From assembly GCA_029260575.1 (NCBI GenBank), contig JAJDDB010000027.1:744205-808204 (forward strand): 64,000 nt of DNA, written 5' to 3'. The notes beneath the pieces are model-generated. The model saw only the letters and a list, made by a program, of their open reading frames with translations, did not search any database and was not told the origin of the DNA. This document shows positions 19,738 through 29,233 of the stretch, in pieces. The position numbers and the translations under genes were made by a program. This DNA comes from Phycisphaerales bacterium. Its GTDB lineage: Bacteria > Planctomycetota > Phycisphaerae > Phycisphaerales > SM1A02. Position 1 is the stretch's first letter. Every line of letters begins with the position of its first letter.

Positions 19738-21834
19738 TTACACCCTCCGAAACATCCACACGCCAAGCCCCAGAAGCAAACATCCCAGCGGCGCGCCTGC
19801 TGCTGTAATTGCAAACCACCGCAGCCACACCGGCGTGGTGATTCCATCGAGTCGCGCGACTTGCTGGCTCACCGCGCTGGGCGCGATCAGTTCATCCATT
19901 CCCGCCAGCCATGCGACAGATGAAAGTAGCAACTCCTGATTGCCCGGATTCGTCAGCACGATGCGCCCCCCACCCAAAGGCGTCACTGCATCTGCTGCGT
20001 AACTCATCAACCATCCTACCGAACCAACAACAATAAACCGCTGCGAACTCGCTCCGGTTGGATTCGTTCGTTGACCTGCCACTGCAATCGGAACTGGTTC
20101 AAAGAAACGCTGGTCGCGCGTCGGCGAATCGAGTTGTTTGTCATCAACAGCCCAATCCTGCTCGCGCCATCGATTTGTTGCAGGTGCTACTTCAGCAAGT
20201 GCGGTAAAGTTGCCACCGACCGACGGATCGACGTTTAGCTTGAGGGGAATCGGCAACGGCAAGAACGTCTGCTGGCCATGCACCGCGCGACTGATCGGGT
20301 GATCTTCCCAATATTGCTGCACGATCTGACTGCGCTCAATCTGTTTCGAGCCTTCTGCCAGTTCATATTGCTCAACAATGATCGACCCGGTATCTGCCTT
20401 CACGTTCAAAGACGATGCCACGGCTGCCCACGGATCCGGTTGATTGAAGCCCGGCAATAGACTCGGGTACATGTTCAACATGACCGGTTGCCCTTCATCA
20501 ATCAGGTTCTGCGTCGCAGCGATCAGTTCCAGTTCCCTGCGGCTGGTATTCAGCGACTGCCGGGAACCCGGCGGCACAACAATCCAGACTGCGGTTTGAT
20601 TCGCCGACGGTTGCGGGCGTTCGGTGTCGCTGACAATCCACTCGCGCACCTCGAAGCGAGAAATGTCCAGCAGCGTCGCCACGCCAAGCAGGTCTGCCTG
20701 TTTTGGCAATCGTCGCAACATCGACTCTGGTTCATTGTGCATGAACACAACCATGGGCATTGCTGGAACCTGCAATGATCGAATCGCAGCGGAGATCAAT
20801 TGCTCACCGCGGAACCGCCGATCAAACGCCAGCGCGCCGCCACGACTGACGCGCGGCAAGAGTTGCGATGAGGGAATCACAGCAGCAGAATCCGGACCGA
20901 CGACCACAGCCGCTTCACCGTCTTTGAGTTGCCGACCGATCGTTGCGAGTTCAATCGGCGGCAAATGTCGAAGTGGATCACCCGATTCCGCCAAATACTG
21001 CGCGAGATTCGCATATTCAATCGCTGCCTGCTGCAGATATGCCTGTAGGTTGACGTCAAGCCCGCGCGTCTGCGACCACGATTCATACTGCGTTGCCAAC
21101 TCCGAAAGTTGCTGGGACCACTGCGACAATGCTTCAGCCAGAATGCTTCGGGCTGTTTCATAATCTGCAATCGGCTGCGCATCATGCACCGCACGGGCTT
21201 TGTTCACTTCTTCAAGAACCTTGCCACCCTGCTCAGCAAGCAATGAAAACAGACCGACGCGCTGCTGGAAATCTCGTACATCGATCTCCGCAGCTGAGAG
21301 TTGCTGCATGACCTGCCCCAGCTCACGCGATTGCTGCTGGGCAAACAAATGCAATTTCTCGAACGCTGCGCCACCATCGTCCAGAGTTTCGTCGTATGCA
21401 CGAACTTGATCTGCGTAGATCAGTCGAAGTCTGCCGATCAGTGATTCGTATTGATCAAGCGTTGCGGGATTTGTGGGATCAATACGCAACAACCGCAACT
21501 GCTCCGACGCATCCGTATACCGGCGAAGCACTTCATCGAGCTGGCGACGTTCTGCATCGCCGAGATTGTCTTCCACCAGCAGCAGCGCGATCATCCACTC
21601 GCCTTCCAGCGACGAGAGCAGGTCTGCTGATTGTTCACTCAGCGAATACGCGCGGGTCTTCGTTGCATCAACTCTGATGCGCAGCCCTGTTCGATGCGCA
21701 AACGAACCGATCATTACCGCAATGGCAATCACCGACAACATGAAGATGATTGCGTTGATCAACCGGCGCATTTTGCTTAATGCGGCCCGTCGTCGCGCGC
21801 TCGGCGTCCATGCATGTGGTTGCGTCTCGGTCAT
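19738..21834 (-). CDS. GldG-like ABC-associated membrane protein
   Basis: 698 residues. A membrane helix near residues 27-46 (INAIIFMLSVIAIAVMIGSF) is followed by a large soluble region that begins with DATKTRAYSLSEQSADLLSSL, the typical start of GldG/ABC-type uncharacterised transport system domains. A coiled-coil segment (about residues 150-275), a central IVVPPGSRQSL region and a C-terminal helix (WFAITAAGAPLGCLLLGLGVWMF) follow. GldG is a partner of the GldA/GldF ABC transporter in Bacteroidetes, and relatives are common in planctomycetes. The start overlaps the permease gene by 4 bases, showing translational coupling. Confidence 0.82.
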   Translation of the reverse strand: MTETQPHAWTPSARRRAALSKMRRLINAIIFMLSVIAIAVMIGSFAHRTGLRIRVDATKTRAYSLSEQSADLLSSLEGEWMIALLLVEDNLGDAERRQLDEVLRRYTDASEQLRLLRIDPTNPATLDQYESLIGRLRLIYADQVRAYDETLDDGGAAFEKLHLFAQQQSRELGQVMQQLSAAEIDVRDFQQRVGLFSLLAEQGGKVLEEVNKARAVHDAQPIADYETARSILAEALSQWSQQLSELATQYESWSQTRGLDVNLQAYLQQAAIEYANLAQYLAESGDPLRHLPPIELATIGRQLKDGEAAVVVGPDSAAVIPSSQLLPRVSRGGALAFDRRFRGEQLISAAIRSLQVPAMPMVVFMHNEPESMLRRLPKQADLLGVATLLDISRFEVREWIVSDTERPQPSANQTAVWIVVPPGSRQSLNTSRRELELIAATQNLIDEGQPVMLNMYPSLLPGFNQPDPWAAVASSLNVKADTGSIIVEQYELAEGSKQIERSQIVQQYWEDHPISRAVHGQQTFLPLPIPLKLNVDPSVGGNFTALAEVAPATNRWREQDWAVDDKQLDSPTRDQRFFEPVPIAVAGQRTNPTGASSQRFIVVGSVGWLMSYAADAVTPLGGGRIVLTNPGNQELLLSSVAWLAGMDELIAPSAVSQQVARLDGITTPVWLRWFAITAAGAPLGCLLLGLGVWMFRRV

Positions 21835-22631
21835 CGCGATCTCCGCACGTGCAGGAACACAATCGCAAGCACCAATGGCACGATTGTGAAGCCGAGGAAG
21901 TACACAACGTTGTACGAATCAATCAATCCCACAGCAAAACCCTGCACTGCCTGCTGCGGGTCAGCTGCACCGATAAACCTCCCAGCCCGTGCACTGAGAT
22001 TCTGCACAACCTCCATCGCGGTACCGCGGTCGGCTGCACCCTGCCAGTTTGCGCTCATCGCAGCAAGCTTCGGCAAACCCTTAGACGCAAGCAACAGAAT
22101 TAACCAGAAGAAAAGCGTCACCAGGTACGCAAGCACCTGTGAATTCGTCAGTGTGCTGAACAGCAATCCGGTGGCAAGAAATGCTCCGCCAGCCAGCATC
22201 ATGCCAACGTATCCGCAGGCAAGTTCGCCGTAATCAGGTCGGCCGTACATTTCCAGCGCAATGACATATACAGCGGTCGGCACAAGCATCGCCAGCAGAA
22301 AGCCGAACGAGCCAAGAAACTTCCCGATGACGATCTGTGTCTCGCTGACCGGACACGTCAACAGTGATTCGATCGTGCCCATGCGGTATTCATCGCTGAG
22401 CGTGCGCATACTGATAGCAGGCGCGACAAACAGAAAGATGAAAATCCCGCCCGAAAAGACCATCCGCATCGATGCAGGATCACCCTGATTGAAGCCGCCG
22501 CCCCAGAGCATGCCCCACAGGAAATACATCAACGCGGTCGCCAGCATGAACACCGCCACGATAATGTACCCCGCTGGTGTCAGCAGGTACCCAAGCAGTT
22601 CTCGTCTGGCAATGGCGGTCGTCGCGCTCAT
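21831..22631 (-). CDS. ABC-2 type permease, GldF-like
   Basis: 266 residues with about six hydrophobic segments (YIIVAVFMLATALMYFLWG, GGIFIFLFVAPAISM, FLGSFGFLLAMLVPTAVYVIAL, YVGMMLAGGAFLATGLLFS, VLAYLVTLFFWLILLLASKG, NVVYFLGFTIVPLVLAIVFL). The motif MRTLSDEYRMGTIESLLTCPVSETQIVIGKF is characteristic of the ABC-2 permeases paired with GldA-like ATPases. It lies 4 bases behind the ATPase gene and overlaps the GldG-like gene. Together these three proteins and the DUF4340 protein would form an exporter complex of unknown cargo. Confidence 0.88.
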   Translation of the reverse strand: MSATTAIARRELLGYLLTPAGYIIVAVFMLATALMYFLWGMLWGGGFNQGDPASMRMVFSGGIFIFLFVAPAISMRTLSDEYRMGTIESLLTCPVSETQIVIGKFLGSFGFLLAMLVPTAVYVIALEMYGRPDYGELACGYVGMMLAGGAFLATGLLFSTLTNSQVLAYLVTLFFWLILLLASKGLPKLAAMSANWQGAADRGTAMEVVQNLSARAGRFIGAADPQQAVQGFAVGLIDSYNVVYFLGFTIVPLVLAIVFLHVRRSR

Positions 22632-22635
22632 CCGA

Positions 22636-23769
22636 TCAACGTCCCTTTGCCTTGGTAGCAGGCTTTTTCATCTCGACAAGCGGAAGTTTGTCATCACGAT
22701 CCAGCTTCGTCCGTGCTGAATCCGTGATGACCTGTACGAAGAGCTGCTCCAGCGACGGTGCCTCCCTATGCAATTCGCGCGTTGTGCCCTGCAAACGCTT
22801 GACCATAGCTGCCAGCCGTTCACGCAAATCTGGCGCATCTGCCTTGGCTGTTATCGTCAATCGCTGCCAACCGGATTCAAGAGCTGTCCGTTCGACACTT
22901 GCGACATATGGCAAACCATCGAACAATGATGTCTCAATACGAGATTCCGTTTCCAACACATAGTGCGCAGTCTTGGTAGCCCGGGTGCGCAACTGATCAA
23001 TCGTGCCTTCAGCGCAAATGCGACCGCCGGCGATGATCAGCACGCGATCGCACACCGCTTCCACCTCCGAAAGAATGTGCGAAGAAAGCAGTACCGTATG
23101 TTCACCGCCAAGCTCTCGAATCAGACTTCGCACTTCGCGGATCTGAGATGGGTCCAGCCCCACTGTCGGTTCATCGAGAATCAGCACCGGCGGTTTATGC
23201 AGTAACGCCGCAGCCAGCCCCACCCGTTGGCGATATCCCTTAGAAAGCTGCCCGATCGGGCGACGCACCACATCGTTCAACCAGCAACGGCGCAAGACAT
23301 ACTCGATGGCAGACTTTCGCTTCTTTGATGGAATGCCGAACAGTTGCGCACGGAATTTCAGATATTCCCGCACCCGCATCTCGGTATACAGCGGCGTTGA
23401 CTCCGGCAGGTAACCAATTTTCCGCAATACCTCCATCCGCCGTTTCTGGACATCGAGCTTATCAATGGTGATGGTTCCGCTGGTCGGCGCGGTGTAGCCA
23501 CAGATCATTCTGATCGTCGTACTCTTGCCAGCACCATTGGGGCCGAGGAAACCGACGATACTTCCGCCGGGAACTTCCAGGTCGATGGCATCTACAGCGG
23601 TCAGCCGGCCGAATCGTTTTGTGAGTGCAGTGGCGACAATCATGGTGGGCAGGGACGAGCGGTTCCGTGCAGGCGCCCCAGCACGCTTCGACGCAGCCGA
23701 GGATATTTCGGCGTTTCCATGCGTGGGAGATCGTGTCCACGCCTCGACTGTCGTCATGTGATCACTCAT
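22636..23769 (-). CDS. ABC transporter ATP-binding protein, GldA-like
   Basis: 377 residues from the ATG at 23769, which has GGAG 9 bases upstream; a more upstream start at 23847 lacks this. The nucleotide-binding domain starts at about residue 43 (MIVATALTKRFGRLTAVD) with Walker A GPNGAGKST, Q-loop region GYLPESTPLYTEM, signature QLSKGYRQRVGLA, Walker B VLILDEPTVGLD and the switch His in LLSSHILSE. The C-terminal 100 residues form the accessory domain usual for this ABC-2 subfamily. The first 40 residues are an extra, low-complexity N-terminus, so translation could begin at the internal ATG for MIVATAL instead. Confidence 0.9.
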   Translation of the reverse strand: MSDHMTTVEAWTRSPTHGNAEISSAASKRAGAPARNRSSLPTMIVATALTKRFGRLTAVDAIDLEVPGGSIVGFLGPNGAGKSTTIRMICGYTAPTSGTITIDKLDVQKRRMEVLRKIGYLPESTPLYTEMRVREYLKFRAQLFGIPSKKRKSAIEYVLRRCWLNDVVRRPIGQLSKGYRQRVGLAAALLHKPPVLILDEPTVGLDPSQIREVRSLIRELGGEHTVLLSSHILSEVEAVCDRVLIIAGGRICAEGTIDQLRTRATKTAHYVLETESRIETSLFDGLPYVASVERTALESGWQRLTITAKADAPDLRERLAAMVKRLQGTTRELHREAPSLEQLFVQVITDSARTKLDRDDKLPLVEMKKPATKAKGR

Positions 23770-23897
23770 GATTCTCGACTCCACCCCGCCATTGTCAAGC
23801 CGGCCGGGGGGCACATCCGATGCCGGAGTATTGCATCGGCATACCAAGGGTGACTACACTCAGGATTGCAGTTCGGTCCCTTCAACTGCTCAATTAC

Positions 23898-25607
23898 ATG
23901 GGCTCAACACGTCCACGTCTGGTTATAGTCAAGGGGTCGCTTCCCGAAGAGGGTTCGCCGGCAGCCGCGTTGCGCGAATCGTTCGAGATCGTTGAAGCAG
24001 AAGATCTGCCCGCCGCTCGGACTCTCGTCAACGGTGATCCAGGGGCGATACTCATCTGCTCGCCCCAGCAGCTCAATGCCCTCTGCTCCGCACCTGCCGA
24101 TGATACCCCCGATCGATTTGCTCTCGAACACGTCGCAGAAGGCGTCGGCCTCGTCAACGAAGAAGGCACGTTGGTCTGGTCCAACCACCGTCTCTCCAAG
24201 CATTCCGCTGAGGTCACCAAGCGCTTCGTCGAGCACTGCACAACCGCCATCGAGCTGTATAACCGCTCCGCGGATGTCAGCCTGCCTATTGATGATATCC
24301 ATAGCAAGGAGATCGCATTCTCCAGCGGAGATTCGCATTTCGAACTCGTCGTATCCCCAGCTTCGATCTCGCTCGTCCCCGATCCGCACATCGACACGGT
24401 CGTCGGCGTGCTGTGGGAGAACACCGCCAGCAGACAACTGCAAAACAAAATCGATGCGATCGACGCTGCCGGTGCAGAGTTGCTCCGCCTCGACTCCGCT
24501 GCGATTTCCAATCTCAACATGGCCGAACGGCTCAAGTATCTCGAAGATCGTATTGTGCAATCTGTCCGGGAACTGTTGGAATTCGACAACTTTGAGATTC
24601 GCCTGCTCGATTCGAAGACCCGCCGATTGGAACTTGTCATTGCCATCGGCATTTCGCCACTCAAAATCGGCGAACTGATCTACGCAGAACAAGAGGGCAA
24701 CGGCATCTCCGGCTACGTCGCAGCCACCGGCAACAGTTACGTCTGCCCGGACGTCTCAAAAGACCCGATGTATCGCGAAGGGCTGGAAACCGCTGCCAGC
24801 GCGTTGACCGTACCGCTTCGATTGCACGATCGAATCATCGGCGTGTTCAATGTCGAGTCGAACACCAAAGCTGCATTCGACGATAACGACCTGCTGTTTG
24901 CTGAGTTGTTCGGCAGGTACATCGCCATGTCGATGAACATTCTCGATCTGCTCGTTGTCGAGCGCTACACCACTAACGCACAGGTCTCCAAGAACATCGT
25001 AAGCGAACTCCGCGCCCCGCTGAAAACCCTTGCAGAACAGGCTGAAAAGCTCAGCAAGCTCTCATCAGACGACAAGAACATCAACAAGCTTGCCAAACAG
25101 ATACTCAGCACTGCTGGCACGATGGATGCGCGCATCAAGGACTGCACATCAGGACCGCGCACGATTCTCGAAACCGAACAGGAACTGCATCGCCAAAAAC
25201 GTGACCCCGCGATGGAAGGCCGCCGAGTGCTCATCGCTGATGATGAAGCGAACATTCGCGAACGGCTCAAGACAATGCTCGAACAGCGCGGCTGCGATGT
25301 GCAGATTGCTGCAGGTGGCGGTGAAGCAATCGAATTGATCGAAGCTGCCGCAGCTCGCGGCAAACCGATCGAAGTCATTGTCTCTGACATCAAGATGCCC
25401 GACCGCAACGGCTATGAAGTCTTCCGCGCTGCCCGGGCGGCTGATGACAACACGCAGGTCATCCTCATGACCGGCTTCGGCTACGACCCGCACCATTCCA
25501 TCGTGCGTTCCGTCCAGGAAGGTTTGCACTCATTTCTGTTCAAACCGTTCAAAGCCAGCCAGTTCATTGAAGAGCTGACCAAAGCGCTCGCCGCAGTCAA
25601 GAAGTAG
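23898..25607 (+). CDS. GAF and response-regulator receiver protein
   Basis: 569 residues if the ATG at 23898 (MGSTRPRLVIVKG) is used; an earlier ATG at 23820 is also open. The N-terminal 190 residues are an unassigned, possibly degenerate receiver plus PAS-like region. A GAF domain follows (about residues 200-350: VRELLEFDNFEIRLLDSKTRRLELV ... GNGISGYVAATGNSYVCPDVSKDP), then a histidine-kinase-like dimerisation helix without the catalytic His or ATPase (VSKNIVSELRAPLKTLAEQAEKLSKL), then a complete receiver domain: LIADDEANIRERL, phosphoacceptor Asp in IVSDIKMPDRNGYE, ILMTGFGYD and LFKPF. It is therefore a signalling protein that is likely phosphorylated by a kinase encoded elsewhere. Confidence 0.82.
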   Translation: MGSTRPRLVIVKGSLPEEGSPAAALRESFEIVEAEDLPAARTLVNGDPGAILICSPQQLNALCSAPADDTPDRFALEHVAEGVGLVNEEGTLVWSNHRLSKHSAEVTKRFVEHCTTAIELYNRSADVSLPIDDIHSKEIAFSSGDSHFELVVSPASISLVPDPHIDTVVGVLWENTASRQLQNKIDAIDAAGAELLRLDSAAISNLNMAERLKYLEDRIVQSVRELLEFDNFEIRLLDSKTRRLELVIAIGISPLKIGELIYAEQEGNGISGYVAATGNSYVCPDVSKDPMYREGLETAASALTVPLRLHDRIIGVFNVESNTKAAFDDNDLLFAELFGRYIAMSMNILDLLVVERYTTNAQVSKNIVSELRAPLKTLAEQAEKLSKLSSDDKNINKLAKQILSTAGTMDARIKDCTSGPRTILETEQELHRQKRDPAMEGRRVLIADDEANIRERLKTMLEQRGCDVQIAAGGGEAIELIEAAAARGKPIEVIVSDIKMPDRNGYEVFRAARAADDNTQVILMTGFGYDPHHSIVRSVQEGLHSFLFKPFKASQFIEELTKALAAVKK

Positions 25608-25676
25608 AAGAACGTAGAAGAACGACGTTCTCGAAGGTTCATTCACAGCCGCGCGTGCATACCTGCGGGTCGAATG

Positions 25677-26795
25677 TCATTTCAGCACCGCCAACAACAC
25701 ACGATCATGCCCCTCATGATCGCGCACCACTTCGGCATGCTGAAACACGCCGGCCTGCTCGATCAGTTCCAGCACCGCCTGTCGATGCACATTCGCGATC
25801 TCTATCGCAAGCAAACCGCCCGGCCGCAGCACATCTCCCGCCCCTTCAATCAACGACCGAATGCAATCCAAGCCGTCCGCCCCGCCCCGCAGCGCGCCCT
25901 CCGGCTCGTGATCCTTCACGTTCGGCTCCACATCCGCCCACTGCTCATCCGGCACGTACGGCGGGTTGCTGCACAACACATCCAGCTTCGCATCACCTAT
26001 CCAATTCCGAACCGGCCCCAGCAGATCCCCGTGCGCGAAAGCAATCTGTTTCCCGACACCATGCCGCTGTGCATTCCGCCCCGCCAACTCCAGCGCATCC
26101 TCTGACACATCCGTCGCCAGAAACACCCCATTCGGCAACTGCGCTGCCAGCGAAATCGCAATACACCCCGTCCCTGTCCCTACATCCGCAATCCGCAGCC
26201 GCTCCTCTGACACCACCGCCGCCCCGCTGCCCAACTCAATCGAAGGTGCCGCTTCATCCTTCTTCTCAAAGCTCACGGTCTCCTGACCGTGGGATTCCGC
26301 ACCAGTTTCACCCCCATCTCCTTCACTCTCATCACCACGAACAACATTTTTCCCATCCAATTCCTCAATCACCCGAACCTGCTCCCGGCACCACCCCAGC
26401 ACGCGCTCCACCAGCGTTTCCGTGCTCGGCCGGGGGATCAGCGTTGACCGGTTCACTTCAAACGGCCGACTGAAAAACCACCCCTCACCAACCAGGTACT
26501 GCACCGGCTCATGACTCGACGCCCGCGCGACCAGTTCCCGAAGTTGCTGCCGCTCCGCTTCCGTCGCCTGCCGATCCACCTCCATGTACAGCCGCATGCG
26601 TTCACAACCCAGCACGTGACAGAGCAGCAACTCCGCCACCAAACGCGGCGAATCCACATCGCGCTTCGTGAAATGTTCATTCATCCACGCAAGCAGCTTC
26701 CGGGTCGTCCAGTCGCCGCCGGGGCTTTGGGCCGACTGCTGATGCTGCTCGGATGGGGTTCGATCATTCACAGCCGGCGATTGTACGGTGGACAT
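25677..26795 (-). CDS. prmC: Peptide chain release factor N5-glutamine methyltransferase
   Basis: 372 residues from the ATG at 26795; 26849 is an alternative. PrmC methylates the GGQ glutamine of release factors. The N-terminal helical domain (TTRKLLAWMNEHFTKRDVDSPRLVAELLL) and the catalytic domain with ADVGTGTGCIAISLA and the NPPYVPDEQW motif are present. Between IPRPSTETLVERVLGW and RIADVGTG there is an insertion of about 50 residues rich in Glu, Gly and Ser (GDESEGDGGETGAESHG), absent from typical PrmC of about 280 residues. It lies between the two folded units, so activity is probably kept. The gene converges on the GAF-receiver gene. Confidence 0.92.
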   Translation of the reverse strand: MSTVQSPAVNDRTPSEQHQQSAQSPGGDWTTRKLLAWMNEHFTKRDVDSPRLVAELLLCHVLGCERMRLYMEVDRQATEAERQQLRELVARASSHEPVQYLVGEGWFFSRPFEVNRSTLIPRPSTETLVERVLGWCREQVRVIEELDGKNVVRGDESEGDGGETGAESHGQETVSFEKKDEAAPSIELGSGAAVVSEERLRIADVGTGTGCIAISLAAQLPNGVFLATDVSEDALELAGRNAQRHGVGKQIAFAHGDLLGPVRNWIGDAKLDVLCSNPPYVPDEQWADVEPNVKDHEPEGALRGGADGLDCIRSLIEGAGDVLRPGGLLAIEIANVHRQAVLELIEQAGVFQHAEVVRDHEGHDRVLLAVLK

Positions 26796-26967
26796 CACGC
26801 CCCGATCATCGGCAATCCGCCCCCTGTCACTGGCCAATTGCCTGCCCATCGCATATCACTACTGCCTGCGACGATTTCAGTGAAATTGCAGGCACTCTGC
26901 CGAATCACACATTCACACACATCGTCGCCTCGCCGAGCAAACATCGGTGGATTGGAGTTGTCGTTTC

Positions 26968-28539
26968 ATGCACGTCCTGATGCTGGGTTGGGAGTTTCCG
27001 CCATTCATAACAGGCGGGCTCGGCACGGCTTGCTATGGGCTCACCAAGGCCCTCGACGCCCAGGGTGCGCGCATCACATTCGTACTCCCCAAATCTGCTG
27101 GCGGCGAAGACGCTTCACACGTCCAGATGCTCAGCCCGCAATCCGAAGCCGCAGCGCTGCCCGATTCAGCCAACACTGCTGGCGCTGCTTCAAGTGCGCC
27201 GCAATCATCAACTCCAACCCAACAATCACCCCAAGCAGCACCGACTCCAACCGGTTCCGCTGCCTCGACCGACCCCATCACGACAACTACCGAATTCACA
27301 CACACCGAATTCATCAGCGTCCACTCCGGTTTCCTGCACCCATACGATCCGAATCGAGCTGACCAACCCGTTGGCGCAGCACACACCACAACATCGCAAT
27401 CCTCAACAACAACGCCCGGCCAGTCTGCATCCGCACACACTCAATCCGCAGCAACCGGCAGCGCATCGTCACCTGCGCACACTTCCGCACCGCCGCCTTC
27501 TGCCGACACGCCAACACCCAGCGCCGCCAAAGCTGATGATTACGGCGGCGATATCATGACCCAGTGCGAGCGCTACGCAACCTTCTGTGTCGCAGCAATC
27601 ACGCAACGCAAACTCGACTTTGATGTCGTTCACGCCCACGATTGGATGACATATCCCGCAGGCCTTGCGATCGCCCGCCTCACAGGTAAGCCGCTGGTCA
27701 CGCACATCCATTCCACCGAATTCGACCGCTCCGGCGAACACATAAACCAGCGCATCTACGACATCGAACGTCGCGGCATGCACGGCGCGATGCGCGTCGT
27801 CGCAGTCAGTCAACTGACCAAGAACATGGTGGTCAGCCGATACTCCGTCCCCAAGCAGCGCGTCGAAGTTGTCTACAACGGCGTCGAGTTCGCACCTGCA
27901 GAAGGCACCGGCGGCATCCAACAGACGGACAAAATCGTCCTTTACTTCGGCCGCATTACCTATCAAAAAGGCCCGAGCTACTTCGTCCGCGCCGCCAAGC
28001 GCGTGCTGGAAAAATACAACGGCGTCAAGTTCGTCGTCGCAGGCTCCGGCGATCTCGCACAGCACATGTATGAGATGGCAAACGAACTCGGCATCGGACA
28101 CAAAATCCTCTTCACCGGCTTCCTCCGCGGCAAAGATATTGGGCGCGTCTTTTCCATGGCTGACCTCTACGTCATGCCTTCCATTTCCGAACCCTTCGGC
28201 ATCGCGCCACTGGAAGCAATGAGCCACGATGTTCCTGTACTCATCAGCAAAAGCTCCGGCGTCAGCGAAGTGCTGCGACACGCGCTGAAGGTGGACTTCT
28301 GGGACATCGACGACATGGCCAACAAAATCGTCGCGGTCCTGCGTCACCCACCACTCAGCAGCACGCTGCGCGAACACGGCGCAATGGAAGTGCGGACAAT
28401 TACATGGGACGGCGCCGCCACCCGCTGCCTGCAGGTGTACAACAGCGTCATCGATGAAATGACACATCCCCCGACCCGCATCGAAACGGCCAAACCGAAG
28501 TCGAAAAAATCAAAGAAAGCGCCCACACCACACCATTAG
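26968..28539 (+). CDS. GT4-family glycosyltransferase with a Ser/Thr/Pro-rich insertion
   Basis: 523 residues from the ATG at 26968, preceded by GGAG. The N-terminus MHVLMLGWEFPPFITGGLGTACYGL is the donor-independent half of starch/glycogen-synthase-like GT4 enzymes. The GT1-type C-terminal half shows VVYNGVEF, LYFGRITYQKGP, ILFTGFLRG and the ExFGIAPLEAM catalytic segment (PSISEPFGIAPLEAMSHDVPVLISKSSG). Between the first two strands and DVVHAHDWMT lies an insertion of roughly 110 residues of Ser, Thr, Ala, Gln and Pro, interrupted by TEFTHTEFISVHSGFLHPYD. Sugar donor and acceptor are unknown. Its last 65 bases, including the stop codon, are part of a 78-bp direct repeat found again at 29111. 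Confidence 0.85.
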   Translation: MHVLMLGWEFPPFITGGLGTACYGLTKALDAQGARITFVLPKSAGGEDASHVQMLSPQSEAAALPDSANTAGAASSAPQSSTPTQQSPQAAPTPTGSAASTDPITTTTEFTHTEFISVHSGFLHPYDPNRADQPVGAAHTTTSQSSTTTPGQSASAHTQSAATGSASSPAHTSAPPPSADTPTPSAAKADDYGGDIMTQCERYATFCVAAITQRKLDFDVVHAHDWMTYPAGLAIARLTGKPLVTHIHSTEFDRSGEHINQRIYDIERRGMHGAMRVVAVSQLTKNMVVSRYSVPKQRVEVVYNGVEFAPAEGTGGIQQTDKIVLYFGRITYQKGPSYFVRAAKRVLEKYNGVKFVVAGSGDLAQHMYEMANELGIGHKILFTGFLRGKDIGRVFSMADLYVMPSISEPFGIAPLEAMSHDVPVLISKSSGVSEVLRHALKVDFWDIDDMANKIVAVLRHPPLSSTLREHGAMEVRTITWDGAATRCLQVYNSVIDEMTHPPTRIETAKPKSKKSKKAPTPHH

Positions 28540-28552
28540 CCCCCGGCTCCGC
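28475..28552. repeat. 78-bp direct repeat, copy 1 (3' end of the glycosyltransferase gene)
   Basis: From CCCGCATCGAAACGG to GGCTCCGC this stretch is identical to 29111-29188 except for one base (aaaaaat versus aagaaat). It covers the last 21 codons and the stop of the glycosyltransferase, then the start of a GC hairpin. The unit from one repeat to the next is 636 bases and contains one gene. Confidence 0.9.
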
Positions 28553-28617
28553 CGGCGGTTTACCTATTGCGCGCACCGTCCACCCGCACTCTGAGCACAT
28601 CCACTTTGGAAAGAACC

Positions 28618-29085
28618 TTGAAACAGAAATGGAATTCCCGAGATGTCTTTCTTGTGCCGTTGAAAGATGGAACATTCGGTTCTGGGCAGGTTCTCGATCT
28701 TATGATGCCGAATGTTGTCAGATGCTGTTTCTATGATGGCAAAGAAAAAGATGGATCACCGAAGACAAAGTGTGTTGGCCTTCCGTTCGGAAATCTAATC
28801 GCCTGTCTCGCTGTATCACGCGAGCAGTTGGATTGGGGCAATTGGGTAGTGGTGGGATGTTCCAGCAGTGATCCAATGCCCAAGAGAGAGTGGCCGAACG
28901 AGCAATTCAGGCACAAGAGGTGGGTTGGTGCGAAAATGTACGATGCCAATCTAGCTGAAGATTTCTTAAATGCATACCACGCGCTGGAGCCTTGGGACGA
29001 TTGGGCTAACCCTGACTACTTGGATTCATTGCTTCTGCCTGGTGTTTCAAGACCTGACAATCTCATATTCATGAAGAGAAAGTAA
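28618..29085 (+). CDS. Imm26-like (SMI-type immunity family) protein
   Basis: About 155 residues if translation begins at the TTG at 28618, which has GGAAAG 5 bases upstream; a TTG at 28567 is also open. The sequence RDVFLVPLKDGTFGSGQVLDL is the opening strand pair of the Imm26 family (typically GDVFxVPLxDGxxGxGxVL), a group of predicted immunity proteins against polymorphic toxins. The rest (WGNWVVVG, LEPWDDWANPDYLDSLLLPG) fits the family size and ends in MKRK. No toxin gene is next to it, so it would be an orphan immunity gene. It sits exactly between two copies of a 78-bp repeat and has lower GC than its neighbours, suggesting acquisition as a cassette. Confidence 0.6.
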   Translation: MKQKWNSRDVFLVPLKDGTFGSGQVLDLMMPNVVRCCFYDGKEKDGSPKTKCVGLPFGNLIACLAVSREQLDWGNWVVVGCSSSDPMPKREWPNEQFRHKRWVGAKMYDANLAEDFLNAYHALEPWDDWANPDYLDSLLLPGVSRPDNLIFMKRK

Positions 29086-29110
29086 TCTCATTCCCGCGTT
29101 GACGCGCCCG

Positions 29111-29188
29111 CCCGCATCGAAACGGCCAAACCGAAGTCGAAGAAATCAAAGAAAGCGCCCACACCACACCATTAGCCCCCGGCTCCGC
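29111..29188. repeat. 78-bp direct repeat, copy 2
   Basis: Non-coding duplicate of the glycosyltransferase 3' end, one mismatch to 28475-28552. It begins 26 bases behind the Imm26-like gene and ends in a GC hairpin half. Its presence shows that the gene between the repeats was inserted by a process that duplicated the end of the glycosyltransferase. Confidence 0.9.
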
Positions 29189-29233
29189 AGGGGGAATACA
29201 TTCACAAATGTTCCGCCCTACAGAGGGAAACAG

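Noticed and set aside
25655..26473. Plus-strand Pro/His-rich frame of 272 codons opposite prmC
   Set aside because: Composition is that of an antisense shadow of the prmC gene and no start context exists.
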